DNA of 64,000 bases from Reticulitermes speratus (taxonomy: Eukaryota > Arthropoda > Insecta > Blattodea > Rhinotermitidae). Position 1 is the first letter of the stretch; each line of letters opens with the position of its first letter. The position numbers were made by a program, and so were the translations under genes. Positions 44,775-56,569 of this stretch are shown here, one piece after another. The notes under the pieces are model-generated. The model did no database searches and was not told the DNA's origin. It saw only the letters and a list, made by a program, of their open reading frames with translations. The DNA lies in contig JAJKFL010000004.1 in assembly GCA_021186555.1 (NCBI GenBank), positions 20,550,406-20,614,405 on the forward strand, in the 5' to 3' direction.

Positions 44775-45428
44775 GGAGAAGAATAAATAATGACGACATC
44801 CAATATTTAGTTTTCTTTGCTCGTCATTGTCTTATATATTCGTCAGGTAACCCAGCCTCGACCCTGTGCCTAGTACTGATTGATAATTCTGAAAGTATGA
44901 CTGTTTTTAAAAGGATTCCTTCGATGCCAAATTTCTGATACCTAGCGCTAGTGGCTTATTAAGTAGCACAATCAGTCTGAAACGTAGAAGAAATTTTCGC
45001 ATGGCAGACATTTTATTTTACACTGTAGAAACATATTATGTTACTGAAAGCTGCATATCCCCCCTCCCCCAAATACAGTATTATTTGAGGATGTGGAAGT
45101 AAATGTCGCTAATGTCGCTTCCGCCTTAACAGTTCCGCGCATCCAGCGTGTTGTTTTTCCGGAAATCAAAGGATACTGCATTGGGATGTCCTCCAGAGGA
45201 ATAATATTTGTATCAGGTTTTATTAAAATCGGTCAGCCGATTGAGAACTTGAAATGCAGCGACGCGGTCTGTCTTCCTCTCTCTGCTTCTCTGCCTCACA
45301 CACCCATGTGCGAGCGCGAGACTTTATTCTTTCTAGGAACGAAAGTAAGCTAAAAATTCGAATGAGTATTCGATTCGTATTCATAAACTACCGCAGTATT
45401 CGCACACCGCTGTAACTGCCGTGGCTGC
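44775..45428. other. unassigned sequence
   Basis: No gene or repeat family recognised. Confidence 0.4.
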
Positions 45429-45430
45429 CG

Positions 45431-45687
45431 TTTTTTATCTCTCATGGCTCGAAAGCCCTTGTGGGCCCAGGCCTTCTGTAAGAGGTTCCTCGATCTCAGA
45501 CACACCACACTTGTGTAGGAGTCCTTTGGACGAGTGACCATCCCGACGCAGAGACCTCTACCTGACAACACACACAGCAGTCACAAGAGACAGACATCCA
45601 TGCCCCCTGCGGGATTCGAACCCGCAATCCCAGCAAGCGAGTGGCCGTAGACCCATGCATTAGACCGCGCGGCCACCGGGATCGGCA
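45431..45687 (-). mobile_element. SINE family B, full length
   Basis: Minus strand: GCCGATCCCGGTGGCCGCGC, GGTCTAATGCATGGGTCTAC, B box GGTTCGAATCCC, GGATGTCTGTCTCTTGTGAC, tail with GGGCCCACAAGGGCTTTCGA and an A-rich end. Confidence 0.93.
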
Positions 45688-46099
45688 ATGGCGCTTTGCG
45701 TATTGGCAAAAGTAGTAGTTCTGGAGTGAATGTAATTGGCACCGCAGTGGGAAACGGACACCGATAGAAAAGTTATATGTAGTCTGTAGATGCATGAGCA
45801 TTTTATTTAATGTTTTAGTTTTCATTTTGCCTTTTGCTAATATTATTAAGCTGCGTAGAGCATAAACTTAAGTAAGTGAAAATGTGTTGTGGCGGGGCCT
45901 GAGACAAGATCCCGTGTGAGTGAAGTTGTATGGGTTTGATTTGGGGCGGCAGATTTATTTATTTATTTGACATGGAGGTCACAGGATTTTAATATTTGAA
46001 AGTGTCGCTGAATCCGGGGTCTGCATTCATGTGAAGTTATGTCTTAAAACACAGAAACGGAACTCTAGCTGGCCTCAAGATACGCTGTAGTTCAAGGCT

Positions 46100-46340
46100 G
46101 TACTATTTTGAGTATCCGCCCAGCAGGCCAAGAAGTCTCCACTTTGCATTAAAACAATGTTCATGATCGTATCAACAACAGCTTCCCACAGAACACTGCC
46201 CTCAGCTCGTTGGATCTAATCCACGCGCTGGCACCCCGCCTTTGTATTATCTTCCTTTCTATGTCCAGATCTTTACCTTCAGGTTTGTTGACAAATATTT
46301 CATACGCATTTTTCCTGTCTCCAAAGTGTTTTCTACATAA
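46100..46340 (-). mobile_element. LINE family L1 3'-end fragment
   Basis: Minus strand gives EKCV.NICQQT in one frame and KPEGKDLDIERK in another, then a region around AVVDTIMNIVLMQSGDFL matching the ALVNTVMNLRVP.NAGNFL terminus. Heavily decayed. Confidence 0.6.
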
Positions 46341-46529
46341 TTACCATAATATACGAATTAGGACTTAAGCCATGCACGACACGAAATGCCATTGTTTTTT
46401 TTCTCCCACTGAACGCCATATACCGGGTGTTTATAATTACGTTAAAATTTTGGAATTTTGGGGGAATTAAAGTTCTAGTAAATATATGTACAAAAATATA
46501 TATATTATTTATATTATTATTATCATTTA

Positions 46530-46870
46530 CTGCAATTGGGTTTTCACCCGGTGGCAGTAGTCCTTACACTAGTACACACAATACAAATGGAAATATAATA
46601 TACATACAAGTAACAATACAAAATAAACTATACACAATTACAAAACAAAATACATACATTAAATACAAGTACACACATTAGAACACCATACACGCATTAC
46701 AAAAACATCCACACCTTAACAAAAACATCCACACCTTAACAAAAACATCCACTCCTTAACAAAAATATCCACACCTTACAAAAACACCCACACACAATAC
46801 AAAAAAAACACACACGCACATTACAAAAACACCCACACATTAAATAATACAAAAACAACAAAACACACAT
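46530..46870. repeat. A/C-rich tract with 20-bp tandem unit
   Basis: Strand-asymmetric A/C-rich DNA. Four near-exact units of AAAAACATCCACACCTTAAC lie at 46701-46779, then degenerate AAAAACACCCACAC units. Upstream CAATACAAAT/ACATACA words are looser. Confidence 0.85.
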
Positions 46871-46874
46871 ACTG

Positions 46875-47785
46875 CAAAAAGAAAGAGTTGCTAAACCTAA
46901 CCTAAAACGTAACGTAAATTAATCAGATTTAAAGTAATTTGGTATACCAAGCAATATTCCCTGTCCCAGTCCAATGTATGTGCATTGGTCAGAGGAACTA
47001 TTTTAGAGGAGGTGAGAAATGAAATATATTTCGTTTCAAATTATTGTGGGAGCGCACATGAGTTTATCCCGGGCCGAGATTCACAAACAAGTAAAAACAT
47101 TGACCATTTTACAATCCCGTTATCCTTCTGTGTTTCGAGTGCGATGTCTTACCATTACAGATGGCAGTATCCTAAGCTATAGTGTATGAAACGCGAGCAG
47201 TAATTGTCATATTCATTACCTCATATTTTGTGCTCTCGTATAACGACAGTACAATAAGTTACGGAGTTGCTTCGCATTGTATCTAATCTAAGCGAATAGC
47301 AACCGCTGAATTTACGACGACCATGAACCAGTTTCCTGACGTCACCGAGTCGTTATGGGACGTCACAAATGCTCCCGAGGGTCCCATTATATCCATCGTA
47401 TGAGAAATTACTTCTAACCCTATTTTCCGCAGGTCACTGCGGCCTTTTTTTAATCTAGAATAAGTTCAGCACGAGTGATATTTCCATTGAACTGGATAAA
47501 ACCATTTAAAAGGTTTACATTTCGTCAGACGTTGCGTTAGTCGTGTGTTACGAGATAAAACTTTCTGCAACGGATCAAAACAATTTCTGTATCATGCAGG
47601 CCATTTCTAAAAGGTAATGTGTCGTTCCATCGACCATTTGTTCCCTTCGTAGTCTTATCATGACAGTGGAACACTGGGAGAATATGAGATTAACTGATGG
47701 TAATATAGTTTGGGACTTACGGTGTTGCGAAGTTCCTGGAGGCGATTACCGATGTCAGGTCACAATAAAGTAAGGATTCATGTGT
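46875..47785. other. unassigned sequence
   Basis: No gene or repeat family recognised. Confidence 0.4.
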
Positions 47786-47786
47786 C

Positions 47787-47809
47787 GTGTGTGTGTGTGT
47801 GTGTGTGTG
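47787..47809. repeat. (GT)n microsatellite
   Basis: About eleven GT units. Confidence 0.95.
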
Positions 47810-47814
47810 GCCCT

Positions 47815-48585
47815 TTCCATGTTATCAACGTATCGTGTCGGAATCAGTCGCAGCTTCCTTCACGTCTTTACACAGCCCATTCTATTACACATTTCTATTC
47901 CGGCGAACCTAATATAGACGCATAGGCCCATTTAACGATATGAAAAGAGTGAATGCCAAAGCATAATCATTATATGTGACAATAATCGGCTTCAGGTTCA
48001 TATAAAAACCATGAATATTCTAGTTCTGAGCTATCATGAATTGTGTGTGCTGTTCATATTTTTATAGCTTATTTCCAAAGGCTCTTGCAGATTTTCTGAT
48101 TTGAAAGCGAAAAGGGCCTCGAAACTGAGTACATCAAGAAATACGATTTTACGGTATTTTAATTTGAGACTTCTATCCCTCGCTTCCATATAGTATTAAT
48201 TTAAGAGACTAAATTAGCGTATAAATTCAAGGTATGGGGCAGGAGTTCAGGAATTTGTCATTAGTTGTGTTTTTAATTGTAGTGAACGACTAGTTCTTGA
48301 AGGAAGAAATTGTTTTTGTAATCTCTCATCCTGGATGTATTACTCTTCGTTATTTGAAGTTTGCTCGGAATTCAAAACAAACCTCTCAGAATTCAACCCT
48401 TGTGTTCCTGAAATTTTTATTAAAGTGAAAAAAAAGCTGATGATGGGAGATTTTGGGTTTTGTTTTTTAGCTTCATGCTTACAAGGATACAAAAATTACA
48501 GAGACTTGGCATATCGGTGTAAAGAGATTGTTAATGTTATCTCTTTAATGTGCAAGGGTCAGTAATACAATAAATTTACATTGCA
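47815..48585. other. unassigned sequence
   Basis: No gene or repeat family recognised. Confidence 0.4.
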
Positions 48586-48589
48586 TATA

Positions 48590-48817
48590 CAGTAGAACCC
48601 CGTATCCGCTGATTCGGTATCCGCGGTTTACCGCGGTCCGAAAATATTAACACATTCACTGCCAAAGTCGACCATGGTCGATTTCAGTATTTACGTTTTA
48701 ATTTGCCAGCGTCGACTTTAGTCGATCTTAAGTTTACTCTGCGCTTTTATATATAGGGTTCGCTACTATCCGCGGTAGGTCTTGGAACGTATCACCCGAG
48801 GATACGGGTGACTACTG
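48590..48817. mobile_element. Tigger/pogo-like non-autonomous element
   Basis: Left end CAGTAGAACCCCGTATCCGC and inverted right end CAGTAGTCACCCGTATCCTC are pogo/Tigger-type termini. CCGCGGT words recur internally on both sides. A TA precedes the left end; the right flank is TG, so the TA duplication has probably mutated. Inside lie two direct repeats (GCCAAAGTCGACCATGGTCG and GCCAGCGTCGACTTTAGTCG) about 47 bp apart, bounded by TTAA, which may mark a second small nested insertion. Confidence 0.7.
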
Positions 48818-48819
48818 TG

Positions 48820-50514
48820 TTTTGTGATCTTTATTTTCACCCGTAATAACAACAGTCAGGATTTAATAGCACTGCTGTCCCGCTACTTTTCGCCATAATT
48901 CCCTTCATAATTAAATTATTATATCGTGGCACGATTGTTTTTGTTCTCCGTTGAACGAAATCTGTGTGGGCTTGTGTAATGTGCCGTCGTGTCACTAGTA
49001 TTTCCGCGCTGTGACTGTCTTTAAATCTGTAATCGCCAGGATTTTGCTTCAGCGCTGGAAACATGATAATCGCTCGGTATCGAGTATGCCTGACGTAAGG
49101 ACAATCAGTGCAGGTTATTCAGTTACGAAATTGTACGCCATGTATACTTGCATTATCAGTCTGTAGACGTCTTTGCTTACAAGAACAAATCCCATTATAG
49201 GAACCTGTGCAACGATCGGTGGTGCAAGTGTTTAATAATGCAACTCAAGATTGCTGTAAAACCATACAAATTTAATCAGTACGCAAAACAAGAAAACGTG
49301 CTCACTGGATTATGTGAACTGGAATATGTACAAAAATTATTCCCTTGCCTTGTTACCTTCAAAACTCGATGCGTCACTTCATAACAACATAATCACAAAA
49401 AACAAACAGCGTGAAACTTGCGTGGCGTTTTAGGTACGTAAGCAATGAAACAAATACATTTTGCTTAGCAGAGAGCGCCAGGCAGGGACCCCAGCCTACG
49501 TAGCCCACAGCCGAAACTGTATTCTCGAAATTATAGCCGAGACGTATGTAATTTAGAAGTATATTGAAGGACCATCTGTTTACGAAGGAGTAAGACAGGT
49601 ACACGTGTCGGTTGTTACGTGTTCAAAGAAGAAAAATTTATAGCTTCAAATCTGTTTATTGTACAGACGTCCAGTAGACATCCGGTTTGCGCCATTGCGA
49701 AGGAAAACTCTCGAAGTTCCCTTTTTTCTGACTGCTTCCTACCTTAGCTGATTTCAATGTGGGCTGTCCTGGTGACACGACAAATGTCCAGATGATGCTC
49801 GACCTCCGTGTGCTTCTCAGATGAGGCGACATTTCATGTCAGTGGAGATGTCAATAGGCACAACTGCAGGAAGTAACGAAGGAATCATTTCTGTTTTCTG
49901 CTGCTTTTCAGATTGCGTCATCTGCAAGGGATGAGATGAGACATCGTTGCTTGTGTTTTTAATGTACATTTGTGGAAATTTCTGGTGTACGAATCCGCAG
50001 CATAAATCCTTCGGTTCCATAAAGCTCTTGCAATTTCCTCTGCTCACTTGTGGAGGTGGATGTACGTTTATGTTTATGGTTGAAAGGAAACGCTCCCCGC
50101 CAGCCTACACCGTGGGTAACTTGACAACTGTAGAGGCAATTAAGTAATTTGAGCTAAGGTACAGTCATCTTTAAAGTTCGTGAGAGGCTTTGTATTTCCA
50201 TGAACGGAACTTGGATTGTGGACGGATGATAGTCGGGCCTGCTGCGGCATTTATACTTGAACTTAAACTGTATGAAAGGGAATTTTTTCGAGAGTTTTCT
50301 TTAGTTTTGTTGTTTACGTTGCTGAGGATTTAATGCCGTGTTCTACACAGCGTTGTTGGTGCCACAAATTCACGTTATTGAACAAAGAGAGTATGTAAGG
50401 TAGACCAAATTTATGCTGTTCTTTTCCCTCGGAATGTTTCGACGGCAGAGCCTTTTTATACGAGTTGATTCTAAATGTTTCTTGTAGCACTTCTAATTGT
50501 GGGACTAACACGCG
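48820..50514. other. unassigned sequence
   Basis: No gene or repeat family recognised. Confidence 0.4.
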
Positions 50515-50517
50515 TAA

Positions 50518-51060
50518 AGCCGGGATTAGATGGCGCGTGGCTCGTCCAGTGACGTGACGTCACTTGCTCGGCCAACAGATCGGAACAGAAAAGTCAATCT
50601 GGCTACACGACGCGGCGCAGCTTGGCAAATGGCGGACCAGCGGCCTTGCTCGGGTAGGTTCGGCTCGGCTTGTGGAATAAGTCCTGTTGTTCTATGAACT
50701 TAAAAATGTCCTCGTTTGACCACTCCATTCTAGCCAATACCAATTGTGGGACAGAAACTTTCACTCTTCGCGCACCCCGACAGCAGAAAACAAAGACCAG
50801 ACCTAAGTGTATACAGGCTTGGACGAGACTGGCTTGGCGCGTAGACTGCAAGCGCCGTGTAGCAGCTAAGGCTGCCCGCGCCGAGTCCCATTGAGGATCG
50901 TGAAAAAAACGCTTCTGAGGCGATCCAACGAGCCTCGCTCCACCAATCACAAGCCGCGCCGCGCCAGGCCGGTTACACGGCGCGTTTGAATACGATTCTT
51001 TGTCAGTGACGTCAGTTATGACGTAAAACGAGCCGAGCCACGCGCCGTCTAATCCCGGCT
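50518..51060. mobile_element. Harbinger-like non-autonomous element (543 bp)
   Basis: Terminal inverted repeats start AGCCGGGATTAGAYGGCGCG and match at 26 of 27 positions. TAA is duplicated at 50515-50517 and 51061-51063, the 3-bp TWA target typical of PIF/Harbinger. The element is GC- and CpG-rich compared with its flanks, and subterminal GACGTCA words occur on both sides (50551-50562 and 51006-51013). It carries the start of a coding region on the minus strand (see 50603-50728). Confidence 0.9.
50603..50728 (-). pseudogene. MADF/Myb-like coding start inside the Harbinger element
   Basis: From the Met codon at 50728 the minus strand reads MEWSNEDIFKFIEQQDLF and stays open for 41 codons to a stop. 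This matches the start of MADF-type DNA-binding proteins (W.NE.V..FIELY...LW), the second protein of autonomous Harbinger transposons. The tryptophan-led first helix is visible; the rest of the domain is lost. The upstream in-frame extension to 50950 shows no domain. The reading is that the short element is a deletion product of an autonomous one; the similarity is judged by eye. Confidence 0.5.
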
Positions 51061-51269
51061 TAAGACTTTGATGTTTCTAAAGTGTGTTGTATGCAAATAT
51101 TTTATTTTTTAGAAACAGAGGCGCAGGTTCACTTAGTTTATTACAACTGGCGAGACCGTTGCGCCCGCACCTGTTTAATTAATGAGTACGGGACAGTTGC
51201 GTCGCTGTACGTTCAGCAATGGTACGTATATTTGGCCTTAAAAGGGATGCAACCCAGTAAGCCTACGGA

Positions 51270-51430
51270 CCGTATTGCTGAAGCTGTGACGCTCGAAACC
51301 TGTGTTCTCAGATGACTGATTCGAATCTCCGCTGGGTCATCGGATATTCTGACAGATTTATCATGGGTTTCCTCAGTTCCTCCATCTGCCGGGCTAGTGC
51401 CTGGATTAGGCTACAACCTCTGCCTTTCAG
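51270..51430 (+). mobile_element. SINE family G, copy
   Basis: A B-box-like GATTCGAATCTCC is followed by TCATGGGTTTCCTCAGTTCC and TCCATCTGCCGGGCTAGTGC. This parallels the minus-strand copy at 62.3 kb (TTCGAATCCAGG, CGTGGGTTTTGTCAGTCCCT). Confidence 0.55.
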
Positions 51431-51538
51431 ATCCGTTCCAATTTGTCAGTCATCTGACTATTGGACACCTTGTGGTCTGAGTTACTGATAACTTCGTAAG
51501 ATAAGCCCACAAAGCACTCTATGGTCAGGGGCCTAGAG

Positions 51539-51831
51539 CAGTGTTGGCGGAACATCAGTAGCGGTTCCGCGTGAAATCGTGGAATAAATACATAAAAACT
51601 GTGAAATACTGCGAAAAATTCTAAATATCCCTCGAAAGAAGGGAAAAATACTTATTTCTTACAGTGTAATTTGAAGCACAACACCAACATGCATAGCAGC
51701 TCCTTATACAGACAGTTTCTTGACAATGATTTGGCAGAAACTGAATTGTGCTGGGCGCCACCACCTTCTTATGGCCTGTAAACGTTTTCGTGGGTGGGTG
51801 TTCCTTACGGAAGGAAGGTTGGGGAACATTG
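51539..51831. mobile_element. hAT-like non-autonomous element (293 bp)
   Basis: Left end CAGTGTTGGCGGAACATCAG and inverted right end CAATGTTCCCCAACCTTCCT. GGAAC-type subterminal blocks lie on both sides. Flanking 8-mers GCCTAGAG (51531-51538) and GTGTAGAG (51832-51839) match at 6 of 8. Confidence 0.75.
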
Positions 51832-52069
51832 GTGTAGAGTTAATGGAACACAGTTTTCTGTTAACGTGTTAGAAGCATTATCATATAACGTCGGATTTGT
51901 ATGACGTCAGACTGCCAGAGTGGGAAGCAGGGTATTTTTATTCTAATAGAAGTTTAAACTCTGGCAGAAACACGAAGACGACTCTATGAAAGACATGAAA
52001 GTTGAAACTGGGTAGGTTATGTTGCTTATTTCAACTTCGGAAGATACACAGAAGGGATGGGTAATGGAA

Positions 52070-52128
52070 GATTTGAGCTTTCGCATGAGAGCATCCCGCT
52101 TACCGCTACGCCACGTCCTCATTTCAAT
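52070..52128 (-). mobile_element. tRNA-like SINE head without B box
   Basis: Minus strand GTGGCGTAGCGGTAAGCGGG, then ATGCTCTCATGCG, reads as a tRNA 5' half with A box and anticodon arm. The following CAAATCTTCC does not keep a good B box. It probably belongs to another SINE family. Confidence 0.45.
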
Positions 52129-52266
52129 GAGAATAGGTAATGAGACTGTCAATCCATACTGTGCCGTGCTGCCGAACAGGGCAAAGCTATGTGCGACGGA
52201 AGGAAAGGGTAAATTTAAAGCAGTTCCTTTTTTCCGTTTAAGAGGGATTCGAATGTCCCATTATTT

Positions 52267-53520
52267 CTAGACCAAAGCAGATATGATGTCGACTTTTGAC
52301 CGAAACATGTAGCTATTAAATAACCATAGTTGTGTTTTATCATTGTAAAGTTTTTTTTTATTTAAACTTTGAAAACACAGCGGGATGAATTGTGTCAAGT
52401 CATTTTCTGCTTCCGCTTCCTCCATTATCTTCAGCCAGCCTTCTGCCACTGAAAACCACTTCTTTACGTGTTCACCACGGTTCACTTTAGCAGGAGGTGG
52501 CCCTACTGGTTTGGTGAACACTCAGCTTAATAGATGGTCGACTAGAAGTGATATACGTAAATTCTTACCACTGAAGCTTTGCTGACATTTGCCTGTTCAC
52601 ACTGGAATTATTTTCACAACTGACTTTCCTTTGAGTACTACAGCGATTTGGAAGCTGTCACACACCGTCTGCCTACAACGAAAACTAGATTCTGCTGTTT
52701 TGTCGGTTTCACTGTCTCCGTAAGTAAAACTCATGCCCTCTAGCCAATTGTCAGTTTCCAAATATCGCGACAGCTTAATTAAAGTTTTAAGTTTTTCTTC
52801 CGCAAGTAACCTTCACTTCGCCTTATTGATCAGACCCCTCAGACACTGTCTTCTGTTCATGACAGGCATGTTGCTACCGTTCAGCGCTATCACAAGAACT
52901 GTCTTCTCGGTACTTGCCTTATGAAAATCTGAAAAAATTTTCCTGGCCATTCTGTATGATAGTTTGAATAATTCTGAACCGTTACTCTTAGCGCGTTGTG
53001 AGGCACACATTTTGTGTTGTACAGTCCAGGCAAAACGTCTCAGGACTGCAACAAAGAGTCCAGTAATAAACTCGAATTTTTTGTGGATGTTGAATATTTT
53101 AATGTCTTCTTCAGTCCCTCATGTTTGGCTGTTTCTGCACTGGATCTTAAAACACCAGCCCTCGCTTTGCAGAAATGTCGCCACAGAGTTGTGTAAAGAC
53201 TGACGTATTGCTTTCACAGTTCGATAAGATGAGGTAGCCCATCTCACACAGTATACGCAGCCAATTTTCAGTAATTAACAGTGAAGGGTATGGGCGTAAC
53301 TAATTAGCCGATATTGATTATTGGAATACTTGTGATTGAACAAATACGATTTATCACAGAATGTACATGATTGTCCTGCAGATTCATTAGTAGCATCACT
53401 CACACCAAGTTCAAGCCTGTCAGGCACAGGGCCAAACAGTGACATAAAAAATCGCGAAGAAACGGGTTTCCAGCACCTGACTTTCGTACTAACATTACAG
53501 ATGCTCCTTCTGTTATAATT
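52267..53520 (-). other. possible decayed coding region, unidentified
   Basis: The minus strand carries several open segments of 60-85 codons in a row (53350-53480 with QSCTFCDKSY, 52813-53203, 52267-52521 with EHVKKWFSVAEGWLKIMEEA), interrupted by stops. I recognise no family. An old transposase or other gene remnant would fit; random open frames cannot be excluded. Confidence 0.25.
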
Positions 53521-53778
53521 TTTCTTTTAGGTACTCCGTGGACAAATATACTCCCCCTCCTCAGCTGTCAAGCAGACTTCAAGAACGTTTTTCCCCTTAA
53601 TAGTCGTCAGTTCGTCGATCTTGACTACCTTTGACTACGTCCTACCTTTTTAACACAATTGAACACAGGACCTCCCTCCGTTGCCTCAGTATAGACTTTG
53701 TTGCCTTTTCAGAACCCGAAGTTTTGTCCTGTGCCTTGCGTACTCCACGAGCTTGTCAAATAGCTAACACGAGTAATA

Positions 53779-54082
53779 AAAGGTAAAGCTATCCCTGTAC
53801 AGGCCCCTAGGGTTCCAGGAGGTTGAGGCTCCCAGATTTCCAGACAGTCGGCACATGAAGGTGCCAAGGTTGTCGGTCCTACGCACCGGCCGCCTTTACC
53901 CCCCACCCCTCCCCAAGAAGTATTCCCGGTACTCATTTCTGTTAGAGGCTGAGTCGACTCCAGAGCCATAGTGCGGCCGGAAGGATAAGTCAACGAAAAT
54001 TCCAGTGACTCCATCGGGAATCGAACCCGCGACCTTCCGACTTTTGCAGTGCTTCAACCAACTGCGCCGCCGCATACGCCAG
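53779..54082 (-). mobile_element. SINE family D, full length, with TSD
   Basis: Minus strand head GGCGCAGTTGGTTGAAGCAC, B box GGTTCGATTCCC, GGAATTTTCGTTGACTTATC, complete shared central domain (53865-53965), GGGAGCCTCAACCTCC and tail GTACAGGGATAGCTTTACCT. The duplication CACGAGTAATA is exact at 53768-53778 and 54083-54093. Confidence 0.95.
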
Positions 54083-54099
54083 CACGAGTAATACAACGT

Positions 54100-54640
54100 T
54101 GATTATTTAAATCACCCGAAGCTGAAACAACCCGAATGTTAATTAAATTTACGTTTCTATTGTTTGTGCTTTTATGAAATGGAAATCAAACGCCGCTTAC
54201 GGTGCTGCGTTATACTCTGTCCCGCTCTCAAATTTGTAAGCGCCTAGAACAGTGTACGTTCCATGTATTTTTCTTGTCCAGTTCGTACCCGGTGTAATTA
54301 TCCGTTTGGTAGAATTAGTACAGCTAACATATCGCCATGCGCCTGGCAGTCTACAGGTGTGTTTGTAGTTTTTGTAGTAATTTATATATTATATTTAATA
54401 GTCACTACAACCGGGATGTTTGTTGAAAGTGTATTGAATGTACTAAACATTGCTAGACTGAATTTGCTGGTGTTTGGCGATTTTTATGGTTAGCGTTACG
54501 TTTTGTTCACAGCTTTGAGTGGGTGTATATAATTTCGTTAGTCATCGTGAAATGTGGATTATAAACCAGAATACGAAACTGGCGTGTTGGCCTTCAATTG
54601 CCGCTTTCATAAAACCAAACACTCTTCCATCAGAAGCAAG
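54100..54640. other. unassigned sequence
   Basis: No gene or repeat family recognised. Confidence 0.4.

Positions 54641-54669
<29 letters not shown>
54641..54669. repeat. (TA)n microsatellite
   Basis: About 14 TA units. It abuts the 3' side of the minus-strand hairpin motif at 54.7 kb. Confidence 0.95.
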
Positions 54670-54672
<3 letters not shown>

Positions 54673-54689
54673 TTGAAAATCAGCTGCAC

Positions 54690-54730
54690 GCACACGTTTC
54701 GGCTTCTGCTCAAGCCATCGCCAGGCTTTA
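54690..54730 (-). repeat. hairpin-GAAAC motif
   Basis: Minus strand CCTGGCGAT, a perfect GGCTT/AAGCC 5-bp stem with a 6-nt loop, then GAAACGTGTGCGTG. Confidence 0.5.
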
Positions 54731-54734
54731 TACA

Positions 54735-55615
54735 TATAAGAACTAAAAGGTAAAATTTACAAATGCAATTATGGACTATTGAAGTTGGGATCTCAATCTT
54801 ATTGCACAAACTAATATACTATATCAGGTTATAACTAAAGTTTTTCATAAATTTATAAAGTTGACGGCTTACAATTTTAGTTGTATATGGAAGGTGCAAT
54901 AGGCCTAAACTCATAGACATGGAACCTTGTAAGATAGAAGCTTTTTTGTAGGCTGGAGACCGTGTGAAATATTTTGATAATAGTGTTTGGTTTTGATGTT
55001 ATTGTAATACAACCGGATGAATCATCTCAAAGTTGTTGCTGCTTTCACCTTTACTTACAACTGTTGTTCATTAGTCGAGTCGTGTGAAGACCAGATCCAG
55101 AAGGACCATAACTAAAGCAGACTCCTTAGTTCAAGTTGGCTTATCATGGAACGACTGTAGAATTTTGCTTTCACCCAAACTGTATACTATGGAACATAAC
55201 ACTCAGATCAGTGTGTTGATGCTGTTTCGCACTTTGCCCCCCCATGTATAGTTTGGATGACGCTCAGAATAAAGGAGCTCTTATTATAGACAGCAGTCCT
55301 GTGCAGAATTTTAGCAGGCGATATTTAAAAATACAGTTTTTAGACGGATAACAAATGGCGGGATTAGCTTCGTCGCGTGAGTCTTCGTCCTGCATTTCAT
55401 TTGCGCGTATGATATACCCAGTTCATAATGAACTGATTTTAATTGATTGTCCTATTGAGGGTTGCAGTGAACTTCATCCATGAATTTGATTTTAGTTCAC
55501 TTTGGACACACAATCTAATACGAAGGTTTCTCTGCGTTTTCATGAGCTTATGCGGTTCTGATTGTGGAATATAACAGAAGACTGTTCAGGCAGATGTTGT
55601 ACCTTTAACAAAACG
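54735..55615. other. unassigned sequence
   Basis: No gene or repeat family recognised. Confidence 0.4.
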
Positions 55616-55619
55616 AATC

Positions 55620-55760
55620 GTTTCTATTATCTTCTGAGTTCATCTGATACAGGATGATGACCATTGGTGGGCTTTTGTGACCTTTCGGGTTCCGTTAAAT
55701 GCCCGTAAATTCTTGACCAGCTGCGCAAATTTTGGCTGTTCAAGGGAACTGAGTTCCGTA
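55620..55760 (+). mobile_element. LINE family L1 3'-end fragment
   Basis: Plus strand QDDDHWWAFVTFRVPLNARK then FLTSCANFG matches the family terminus (QDRDRWRALVNTVMNLRVPL, NAGNFLTSW). Confidence 0.75.
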
Positions 55761-55764
55761 GAGG

Positions 55765-56560
55765 TGGTTAATCTTGTATGCAATTCTTTGACGCTTTTAT
55801 TACCAAGATAAATTAGCATGATGTAGTTTACGGGAAAGAGCTTGATTAACATAAGCAGGCTATACTAATTGCTGCTATTTGCGATATATTGTGCGTTTCA
55901 TATAAACTGATACTTTGAAGCTTTTATTATTTTGCTCGAACGTACCTATATACAAATCTGATTTCATACAACCAGTGACGCTGCAGTTTGCATGAGGTAA
56001 CTGTTTGAACCTTCCTCGCTATTGTCTCTTCGTGGTTTCTTTCACAGTCTATACGCTATTGAATAGGCCACGACCGGTTTCCAAATCTTGACCTACTGAG
56101 CGTTCGTGACCACCCCATCTTAATTGTTACACTAACTATTGTTCTGTTTACTTGAAACGGTGGCTTTCAGTATCTCAGACGTCAGTAATTTCTTTTAAAT
56201 GTGAAAGTATGTCTGTTTACAGTAAGGTGGAATTGAAAATACCCGGGGCACATGTTGTCAGAAAGGGGCAAGGTTTTCCTTGCCGAAGGACAGAGTGCAA
56301 CTTCAAGAACGAAGTTGGTAGCCCGAAGATGTTATGCATGTAACTGAGGCATACTTCATAGTCATCGGATGCCTGACCTGTGGATGCAGATTCGAAATGT
56401 AGGAAAATTTTCATAATGCGGCTACCAAAGTTTGATACTGTATAATTGTCACACTTATTGAGGGGTGAAGCATGGAGTAAATACAGCAAAAACACTACAC
56501 GATTCAAGGCCCTTTTTCTTGTTGCACATCTGATTTCTTTTTGTAATTTTTAAATAGTCA
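55765..56560. other. unassigned sequence
   Basis: No gene or repeat family recognised. Confidence 0.4.
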
Positions 56561-56569
56561 TTGCTTATT

